Both the position numbers and the translations under genes were made by a program. 32,066 nucleotides of DNA from Propylenella binzhouense (GTDB taxonomy: Bacteria > Pseudomonadota > Alphaproteobacteria > Rhizobiales > Afifellaceae). The stretch spans positions 1 through 32,066 of the forward strand of contig NZ_SPKJ01000046.1 in the NCBI RefSeq assembly GCF_009866965.1. The letters run 5' to 3'. Shown piece by piece: positions 27,263 to 32,066 of the stretch (its first letter is position 1; each line of letters begins with the position of its first letter). The notes below the pieces were generated by a model that was not told the DNA's origin, ran no database searches, and was given only the letters and a program-made list of their open reading frames with translations.

Positions 27263-27991
27263 TCAGTCCGCGATCGCCCAGGTCATTGTCACGGAGGCGC
27301 TGATCGTGAGCTCGCCGCCTTCGACCGGCATCGCGGCATCGAACGCCTCCGCCTTCATCATGCGCGGCGCGGCGACGGGATAGGGGCGCTCGCCGCCATT
27401 CTCGTCGATCCGCAGCACGCGCCCGAGGCCGATCCCGGCGGCCCGGGCATAGAGCTCCGCGCGCGCCTTGGCGTCCGCCACCGCCTTCCGCCGCGCTTCC
27501 GCCTCGAGGCCGCTCGTATCGGCGAGCGTGAAGGCCGGCCCGGACAGCGAGTTGGCGCCGAGCCCGACCGCGCGGTCGAGCGTCGCGCCCACCGCCGCGA
27601 GGTCGCGGATCCGGATGCGGAGCTGGTTTCGCACCGTGTAGCCGGCGATCTCCGGCGCGCGGTTCTCGTTCGGGTCGGGACGGGTGTAGCGCGGCGCGAT
27701 GTCGAGCCCGGCCGTCTGCAGGTCGCGCGGCTCGATGCCGGCGGACTTCAGGTCCTCGACGATCCGCGCCATCGCCTGGTTGTTGGCCGAGAGCGCGGCG
27801 GCGGCGGTGCTGTCCTCCGTGACGACGCCGAGCTCGAGCGTCGCCATGTCGGGCTTGGCGACCGCCTCGCCGGTGCCGGTCACCACGATCCGCCGCTCCG
27901 GGATCGGGGAAGGCGCGGCGCTTTGGGCGAAGGCCGGCGCCGCGGCGAGGCAGGCGAGGAGCGGGAAAAGAGCGAGCGCACGGGTCATCAT
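27263..27991 (-). CDS. SIMPL (DUF541) domain protein, exported
   Basis: The 242-residue periplasmic-type protein has a signal peptide MMTRALALFPLLACLAAAPA cut near AFA-QSA. The SIMPL/DUF541 features are RRIVVTGTGEAVAKPDMATLELGVVTE, QAMARIVEDLKSAGIEPRDLQTAGL, YTVRNQLRIRIRDL, LDRAVGLGANSLSGPAFTL and KAVADAKARAELYARAAG. Members such as E. coli YggE affect oxidative-stress tolerance by unknown means. The frame opens at 28024, but ATG 27991 with GGAGGA immediately before it is the real start. It is followed by the sugar dehydrogenase gene and divergent from the tRNA gene. Confidence 0.92.
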   Translation of the reverse strand: MMTRALALFPLLACLAAAPAFAQSAAPSPIPERRIVVTGTGEAVAKPDMATLELGVVTEDSTAAAALSANNQAMARIVEDLKSAGIEPRDLQTAGLDIAPRYTRPDPNENRAPEIAGYTVRNQLRIRIRDLAAVGATLDRAVGLGANSLSGPAFTLADTSGLEAEARRKAVADAKARAELYARAAGIGLGRVLRIDENGGERPYPVAAPRMMKAEAFDAAMPVEGGELTISASVTMTWAIAD

Positions 27992-28155
27992 GGTTCCTCC
28001 TGGAGTGCTTCGGCGGCTTTGCATGCCGATTGCGGCGGGAATCCGGGCCGCCGGGGGGCGAAGCGGAAACGGGGCCAGGCGCCGCCGCCGGGCCGGGCGC
28101 AGCGGAGCCCGCGGGCCTTGTCCGCGCCGCCGGAACGGCGTAACCGGAACGGCGC

Positions 28156-28231
28156 GGGTCCGTAGCTCAATGGTTAGAGCCGACGGCTCATAACCGTCTG
28201 GTTGTAGGTTCGAGTCCTACCGGACCCACCA
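28156..28231 (+). tRNA. tRNA with CAT anticodon (Ile2 or elongator Met)
   Basis: A full cloverleaf: acceptor GGGTCCG pairs with CGGACCC, the anticodon stem is GACGG/CCGTC, the anticodon CAT is at 28189-28191, and the T-loop is GGTTCGAGTC. The discriminator A is at 28228, and CCA at 28229-28231 is encoded. It is not an initiator type: pair 1-72 is G-C and the three G-C anticodon pairs are missing. The D-arm TGGTTAGAGC resembles the Ile2 tRNA, whose C34 is modified to lysidine, but elongator Met cannot be excluded by eye. Its 3' end is the attachment site of the adjacent island. Confidence 0.95.
28210..28231 (+). repeat. attL: tRNA 3' end, left copy of the 22-bp direct repeat
   Basis: Runs from TCGAGTCC in the T-arm to the CCA end. 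It is identical base for base to 29784-29805. Confidence 0.85.
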
Positions 28232-28342
28232 CTCGCTTCTCCGACTAGCTCCGAGAAGGTCTAGAAACCCAAGGCCATGCAGGGATTTCTGGGTTAGCCG
28301 GCCTCCGAAGAGGGTCGGAAGAAGCGGGGACAGCCGGAACTC

Positions 28343-28600
28343 TTGTACGTAGGTTTGTGTAAGATCTGCCGGCGAGTCTTCGAGCGCCAACAACGGACAC
28401 CGCGTGCAAGAACGCCAACCTCTGATAAACATCGCAAAGTGGCCGAAGGCGGCGGGCTATTCCCGCTCGTCGCCCCGTGGGCGGCAAGCTCGGGCTCCAA
28501 GCCACCACGGCTTCGCCAATATGCGCACCAATTTCTCGTCCAAGGTGACGGTCAACTCGATGTGAGCGAAGCGTCGGCACACGCCATATGCACTGCATAG
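28343..28600 (+). pseudogene. Remnant of a P4-type tyrosine integrase, N-terminal arm domain
   Basis: An 85-codon frame in the tRNA direction starts about 110 bases after attL. Its middle reads DKHRKVAEGGGLFPLVAPWA, close to the conserved start of P4-type integrases (pattern K-x-Y-K-[LV]-[AS]-D-G-G-G-L-x-L-x-V). A later stretch, LDVSEASAHA, resembles their DVSLAEAR motif. A stop at 28600 comes before any catalytic domain, and no R-H-R-Y core follows. Position, orientation and motif agree with a truncated integrase. The likeness is by eye and short, so this is moderate confidence. Confidence 0.45.
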
Positions 28601-28628
28601 AGTGCCTTCACCGGCTCGGGCAAGATGA

Positions 28629-29588
28629 TCACGATTTCCGCCCTCTCTGGTTTTCCTTGCGGGATCGCGGCGGCTTTCTAAATGCCACGCCCAAACCTGC
28701 CAGAGTGCGCGCCCACCGTTCACCTGACTCTCTGACCGTAGCGCCGTGGTATCTCGCCTTCATGCTGAGCATGAAGTTAGGCGAATCGTTCAACGCCTCT
28801 GCATTTGCCGCTTCGCCTTGTCGGCTGCCAAGGATTCGTTCTCGGCGCTTTTCAATGATCCTTTCGACGAGCTTGTTAAACTCCGCATACACGCGGGCGC
28901 CTTCGGCTGCAATTTCTTCGTCTTCCCCGATGATCGCCTGAGTAAGCTGATCACCCGTCGCTATGTCCAACTCGCAATAATTTGTCGTGCTTGCGAGCTT
29001 GGTCCCAAGTTTAGAGCCGTACATCTCGCCGAACCGTTCGGCTTCGGAAAAGAGGTGGTCATGCATCGTGCCCACGGCTAGACCGAGTTCGGAATGGTCG
29101 GTTCCGAAAGCCTGTTTGGAAGCCTGCTCGCCCAGCTTGCGAGCGCCGATCTTCATTCTTCTAGCAATCACACGCATTGTCGCATTGATGAACTGGTGCG
29201 CTTCACGAACACGACCGGATGCTTGGGCCGGAGGCAGGTCAAAGCTGCGATAGCGTGAATCAAGCCATTGCTTATAGAAGCCCTCCACGCTGTCCCAATC
29301 GCCTCCCGGACTGTATGTTGCCGAAGTTCCCCTCCACTTAAAATTTGGGGAAAGCATCGCGGGATGCGAGGTCCGGACAAGAGCAAGTTTCCGCTTATGG
29401 TTTCGCGGAGGCTCTATGCCCTCCTGTGTCAGGATGGCAGACATGGCCGCGTCAATCGCAGAATATCCATCCGCGACAGCCTGCCGGGCTGTCCCAGCAA
29501 AGTTCGCATGTTGCGCATATTGTAGTGCCAAGGCCAGATTAAGAATAACATTCTGTCTTTTTCTTCCTGACATTGCGTATATATTCAT
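28629..29588 (-). CDS. Orphan island protein, HEPN-like N-terminal half, function unknown
   Basis: The protein has 319 residues from ATG 29588; TTG 29660 or ATG 29573 are possible alternative starts. No family is recognised with certainty. Residues about 12-145 look like a HEPN helical bundle. Helices cover QNVILNLALALQYAQHANF and ARQAVADGYSAIDAAMSAIL, followed by the turn QEGIEPPRNHKRKLALVRTS. A later helix, SGRVREAHQFINATMRVIARR, contains Arg126-x4-His131, the spacing of the HEPN nuclease motif. The C-terminal half (about 146-319) is helical, charged and ends very basic (KPPRSRKENQRGRKS). There is no signal peptide or membrane segment. Codon use and base composition differ from the neighbours. 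HEPN proteins are often toxins or defence RNases, but that role is inference here. Confidence 0.65.
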   Translation of the reverse strand: MNIYAMSGRKRQNVILNLALALQYAQHANFAGTARQAVADGYSAIDAAMSAILTQEGIEPPRNHKRKLALVRTSHPAMLSPNFKWRGTSATYSPGGDWDSVEGFYKQWLDSRYRSFDLPPAQASGRVREAHQFINATMRVIARRMKIGARKLGEQASKQAFGTDHSELGLAVGTMHDHLFSEAERFGEMYGSKLGTKLASTTNYCELDIATGDQLTQAIIGEDEEIAAEGARVYAEFNKLVERIIEKRRERILGSRQGEAANAEALNDSPNFMLSMKARYHGATVRESGERWARTLAGLGVAFRKPPRSRKENQRGRKS

Positions 29589-29624
29589 TCTCGTGAACAA
29601 ATCATCGGCACATGACACGAAGAG

Positions 29625-29858
29625 ATGGTCCTGCTTCTCCTGGTTGAGATGGCTGGACAAGATCTAACCGCGTCGTCGCGAGCATCTGATCAAGCTATGC
29701 GCTTTTTCGCGATTCTGCTAGGTGCAGGAAAGTCTGATGCGATCCAAGACTTTCAGGATGAGGTGAACTGGGGAAAGTGGCGGTCGAGTCCTACCGGACC
29801 CACCATCCCGCGCCGTTCCCTGCCGTCCCCTTCCGCTTCCCCGCGCGGGCCGGCATAA
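29625..29858 (+). CDS. Short ORF reading through attR, doubtful
   Basis: A 77-codon plus-strand frame is divergent from the orphan gene. Its first 50 codons (MVLLLLVEMAGQDLTASSR, then RFFAILLGAGKSDAIQDFQDE and VNWGKWR) are protein-like. After 29784 it runs into the attachment repeat and chromosomal DNA (SSPTGPTIPRRSL). It may be the end of an element gene truncated at integration, or not translated. The ribosome site (GAAGAG) is weak. Confidence 0.25.
   Translation: MVLLLLVEMAGQDLTASSRASDQAMRFFAILLGAGKSDAIQDFQDEVNWGKWRSSPTGPTIPRRSLPSPSASPRGPA
29784..29805 (+). repeat. attR: right copy of the 22-bp direct repeat
   Basis: Identical to 28210-28231 and in the same orientation. Core high-GC sequence resumes directly after it. 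Confidence 0.85.
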
Positions 29859-29908
29859 TCGGCGCGCCGCACCGCTTGCGACCAAGAGGCGGGCGGGGGA
29901 GGGACGAG

Positions 29909-30751
29909 ATGGCGATCAGGGTGGAAGTGGCCGCAGTCGCGGCCGAGGCGGTCGGCGAAGGCGTGTCCCGGCGGCGGCTGCTCGACACGGAGCGCGTCCC
30001 GCGCACCCGGATCCTGCTCGACCGCATCGAGATCGCCCCGGGCGCGGCGCTAGCGCTCGAGGTTGCGGAGGGCAGCCTCGCCTGGTTCCAGATCCTCGCC
30101 GGCACGGCGGAGTTCTCCGGGAGCGGCGTCGGCGGGGCGGCCGCGCTTGGCGCCGATCACGTCGTGTTCCTGCCGCCGGGCTTCCGCGGCCGGCTCGCGA
30201 GCGCGGCCGGCGCGGCGCTGATCATGGCCGAGGCGCCGGAGGCGGATGCGCTCGATTCCGATTTCGCCGCCCGTCCGCCGGCGCTCCGCATTCTCGACTG
30301 GACGCGCGAGCCGGTGCTCGATTCCGAGCACGATGCCCGCAAGCGCATCTACCTCGCCACGCCGAGGCTCTTCGGCACGCATGCGATCAAGGGCGAGATG
30401 ATCATCTATCCGCCCGGCACCAGCGGCGCCAACCACCACCATGTCGGCGCCGACCATTTCATGTACTTCCTGAAGGGGAGCGGCACGGCCTATGCCGACG
30501 AGCGGCCCTTCCGCGTGAAGGCGGGCGATCTCGTCTACTATCCCGACCTCGAGCGCCACTACCTCGCCGCCGATCCCGACTGCGAGATGGCCTTCGTCGA
30601 GTTCTTCGCGCCGGGGAGCTACCGGACGGTCTGGGTGAACCCCGAGACGGTCTGCACCTGGAACCCGACGGGGCGCGACATACGCGGCAATGCCGGCGTG
30701 CGCGCGATCGCCCGCCACGGCGGCGAGGCGGCGACGCCTTCGGACGTCTGA
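29909..30751 (+). CDS. Bicupin-type protein of unknown substrate
   Basis: The 280-residue protein has two cupin halves. The N-terminal half (about 30-120: DRIEIAPGAALALEVAEGSLAW, ADHVVFLPPGFRG) lacks histidine ligands and is probably structural. The C-terminal half (about 165-235) has GANHHHVGADHFMYFLKGSG, VKAGDLVYYPDLERHYLAA and a likely metal site from HHH and the later His; the usual ligand Glu is Asp here. Such bicupins include dioxygenases, isomerases and ureidoglycine-type hydrolases; I cannot assign one. ATG 29909 has GGGGGAGGGACGAG before it, although the frame is open back through attR. It lies 103 bases after the island. Confidence 0.8.
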   Translation: MAIRVEVAAVAAEAVGEGVSRRRLLDTERVPRTRILLDRIEIAPGAALALEVAEGSLAWFQILAGTAEFSGSGVGGAAALGADHVVFLPPGFRGRLASAAGAALIMAEAPEADALDSDFAARPPALRILDWTREPVLDSEHDARKRIYLATPRLFGTHAIKGEMIIYPPGTSGANHHHVGADHFMYFLKGSGTAYADERPFRVKAGDLVYYPDLERHYLAADPDCEMAFVEFFAPGSYRTVWVNPETVCTWNPTGRDIRGNAGVRAIARHGGEAATPSDV

Positions 30752-30827
30752 GGTCCGCCGCCCCGCCTTCGGAGGTCCGAGGTCCGCCGCGCCGCCGCCG
30801 GAGGTCTGAGGTCCGCCGCGCCGCCGC
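30741..30827 (+). repeat. Three tandem copies of a 29-bp GC-rich repeat
   Basis: Copies at 30741-30769, 30770-30798 and 30799-30827, each built on CGGAGGTCTGAGGTCCGCCG followed by a CGCCGCC run, with few differences. The first copy contains the last codons and the stop of the bicupin gene. Confidence 0.85.
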
Positions 30828-30865
30828 CCGTCCCGTTCCGGCGCCCTGCCGCTTGTTCTGTCGTC

Positions 30866-30939
30866 GTGCCCGGGCTTGACCCGGGCACCCACGCGGCCTC
30901 TGCTTCGCCGCACCTTGGATCGCCGGATCAAGTCCGGCG
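30866..30939. repeat. REP-like pair of palindromes
   Basis: GTGCCCGGG-CTTGA-CCCGGGCAC (30866-30888) and CGCCGGA-TCAAG-TCCGGCG (30921-30939). This pair of stems with CTTGA/TCAAG loops facing each other is the extragenic repeat type common in Rhizobiales genomes. Together with the 29-bp repeats it accounts for much of the 353-base gap before the GIY-YIG gene; the rest shows nothing I recognise. Confidence 0.75.
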
Positions 30940-31104
30940 AGACGGCGGAGGGGGGCGATGACGACGGAGAGGGTGGCCGCGCCGCGCTGCGCCAACCGCC
31001 GTCGTATGAGATGCGAAGCGGCAGCCTCGACCCGCGGGGGCGGCCAAGAGGGCTTGTCCGTTCCGCCGATCGGCAGCCATGATGCGGTGGTCAAGGGGCG
31101 GGAC

Positions 31105-31404
31105 ATGGAAGCGACCGTCTATATCCTGCGCTGCGCGGACGGCAGCTACTACACGGGTCTTACCCGGCAGGACCCGCAGGCACGGCTCTGGGAGCACAAC
31201 AACGAGCCGATCGACAGCTACACAGCCCGCAGGCGGCCGGTGAGACTGGTCTTTTGCGAGACCTACGAGCGCCTCACCGAGGCGATCGCGCGGGAGCGGC
31301 AGATCAAGGGCTGGTCGCGGCGGAAGAAGGAGGCGCTGATCCGAGGCGAGTACGAGGCGCTGCCGGACCTGGCGTCGCGGCCGCCGTGGCGCGGCTCACG
31401 CTGA
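31105..31404 (+). CDS. GIY-YIG nuclease-fold protein (UPF0213-like)
   Basis: The 99-residue single-domain GIY-YIG protein has ATVYILRCADGSYYTGLTRQ (3-22), RLWEHNN with the catalytic Arg, and LVFCETYERLTEAIARERQI followed by KGWSRRKKEALI, holding the conserved Glu. UPF0213 members are small proteins of unproven function, possibly DNA endonucleases in repair. The frame is open from 30958, but ATG 31105 with AAGGGGCGGG before it begins at the family start. It is flanked by repeat-rich intergenic regions on both sides and stands alone on its strand. Confidence 0.88.
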   Translation: MEATVYILRCADGSYYTGLTRQDPQARLWEHNNEPIDSYTARRRPVRLVFCETYERLTEAIARERQIKGWSRRKKEALIRGEYEALPDLASRPPWRGSR

Positions 31405-31563
31405 GGCTGCGAAACGCCCGCTTAGCCTCATCCTGAGGAGCGACCCCGAGCCTGTCGAGGGGGAGCCTCGAAGGGCGAGGCTGCCCGGGTTCCCGCACGC
31501 GGAGCCTCGGGGTCGATCGCTTCATGAAGGCGGGCGGCACCCGCGATGGGGGGCCGCCCTCGT
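31405..31563. repeat. Intergenic region dense in inverted repeats
   Basis: Contains CCTCATCCTGAGG, an inverted pair CGACCCCGAG (31441-31450) / CTCGGGGTCG (31506-31515) and, nested inside, AGCCTCG-AAGGG-CGAGGCT (31464-31482). No coding potential is seen. REP/BIME-like in style. Confidence 0.6.
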
Positions 31564-31752
31564 GGTTCGAGGCTCCGCTTCGCTCCGCACCTCACCATGA
31601 GGGCGGAGGCTGGCCCGCGTCGTGCCTCACGCTGAGGGTTCGAGGCTCCGCTTCGCTCCGCACCTCACCATGAGGGCGGAGGCTGGCTCGCGTCGTGCCT
31701 CACGCTGAGGGTTCGAGGCTCCGCTTCGCTCCGCACCTCACCATGAGGGCGG
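31564..31752 (+). repeat. 73-bp tandem repeat, 2.6 copies
   Basis: Copies start at 31564, 31637 and 31710; the first two differ by one base and the third stops after 43 bases. Each unit carries the palindromes CCTCACCATGAGG and CCTCACGCTGAGG. The array ends 20 bases before the nrdJ stop. Confidence 0.92.
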
Positions 31753-31772
31753 GGGATGTTCTCCTTCTCAGA

Positions 31773-32066
31773 TCAGCTGCACCCGCTCGTCGAGCCGCAG
31801 GTGTCGCATTTCAGGCAGGTGCCGTTGCGGACCATGGTGAAGTTGCCGCATTCGCCGCAGGCCTCGCCCTCATAGCCCTTCATGCGCGCCTCGGCGGCCT
31901 TCTGCGCCCTGTCGCGGACCGGCGCGGCGGCGGCGGCATAGGCCTCGGCGGCGGCATGGTCGTGCGCATGCTCGTGCAAGGCGGGCTCCGCCTCCGGCGC
32001 CGCCTCGCGCTTGAAGGCGGTCGCGCCGGCGATCGCGGCGACGGCGAGCGCGCCGGAGCCCGCGCG
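31773..32066 (-). CDS. nrdJ: B12-dependent (class II) ribonucleotide reductase, C-terminal fragment
   Basis: An open minus-strand frame enters from the right edge and ends at 31773, giving 97 codons. The end, EARMKGYEGEACGECGNFTM followed by VRNGTCLKCDTCGSTSGCS, is the cysteine-rich tail of class II NrdJ enzymes, which make deoxyribonucleotides with adenosylcobalamin in an oxygen-independent way. The tail cysteines shuttle electrons to the active site. Before it lies a variable Ala/His-rich linker (LHEHAHDHAAAEAYAAAAA). The catalytic barrel lies outside the window. A tandem repeat array sits directly behind the stop. Confidence 0.93.
   Translation of the reverse strand, partial: RAGSGALAVAAIAGATAFKREAAPEAEPALHEHAHDHAAAEAYAAAAAPVRDRAQKAAEARMKGYEGEACGECGNFTMVRNGTCLKCDTCGSTSGCS

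Larger units (their letters stand above)
28210..29805. mobile_element. Small tRNA-integrated genomic island, integrase apparently decayed
   Basis: A 1,574-bp segment lies between identical 22-bp direct repeats, the left one being the tRNA 3' end; this is the outcome of site-specific integration by a tyrosine recombinase. The interior departs from the surrounding high-GC sequence: for example 29521-29580 has only 23 G/C of 60. Contents: an integrase-like remnant beside the tRNA, one 319-residue orphan gene on the minus strand, and a short plus-strand ORF reaching attR. No intact integrase, transposase or replication gene is present, so it is probably fixed unless helped in trans. Confidence 0.8.

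Noticed and set aside
29589-29660. TTG-started 24-residue extension of the orphan island protein
   Set aside because: It has no suitable ribosome site, overlaps the divergent ORF start and adds sequence without protein-like character; ATG 29588 is preferred.
30741-30827. 29-bp repeats considered as a CRISPR array
   Set aside because: The copies are directly abutting, with no spacers, and no cas genes are present.
30958-31104. 49-codon N-terminal extension of the GIY-YIG protein
   Set aside because: The stretch lies in repeat-rich DNA, has no family likeness, and a good ribosome site stands before ATG 31105.

Overview
The window is high-GC, gene-dense DNA with the gene content and order of an alphaproteobacterium, most probably of the Hyphomicrobiales (Rhizobiales). 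The basis is the order dapA-smpB-(UDG, NYN)-rpoZ-rsh-DUF2062-pdxJ-acpS-lepB-rnc-era-recO, one bifunctional Rel/Spo protein, a clade-3 catalase, a class II (B12-dependent) ribonucleotide reductase and REP-like palindromes of the type common in that order. No genus is claimed.

Layout. Bases 1-341 hold the start of a secreted, lytic-transglycosylase-like gene divergent from dapA. Bases 473-3642 carry dapA and smpB, then a minus-strand pair (NYN-domain protein and family-5 uracil-DNA glycosylase, overlapping by 4 bases), then rpoZ with a clear promoter and terminator. Bases 3793-11044 are a tightly packed plus-strand run: rsh, a DUF2062 membrane protein, pdxJ, acpS, lepB, rnc, era and recO, several joined by 4-base start/stop overlaps. 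An UPF0173 metallo-hydrolase, gatC and gatA follow, then a DUF488 protein, a small acetyltransferase with a possible leader mini-ORF, a two-gene ABC-2 exporter, a minus-strand 43-residue membrane protein, a Nudix hydrolase, an HMG-CoA-lyase-like enzyme and a DUF72 protein.

Bases 19300-20958 hold a catalase gene with a near-consensus OxyR operator in front and a strong terminator behind. A secreted phytase-like esterase, the minus-strand NnrU-panB pair, a frameshifted DoxX gene, a secreted L,D-transpeptidase, an unknown acidic protein, and secreted PQQ-type sugar dehydrogenase and SIMPL proteins follow.

The accessory part is 28156-29805. A tRNA(CAT) gene carries a 1.57-kb insert bounded by a 22-bp direct repeat of the tRNA 3' end. 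The insert is visibly AT-richer than its surroundings. It holds what looks like the decayed start of a P4-type integrase next to the tRNA, one intact orphan gene with a HEPN-like N-terminal half, and a short ORF that reads through the distal attachment repeat. After it come a bicupin gene, two families of short tandem repeats and REP-like palindromes, a GIY-YIG protein, and the C-terminus of nrdJ at the right edge.

All functional names come from reading motifs by eye; no database search was run.
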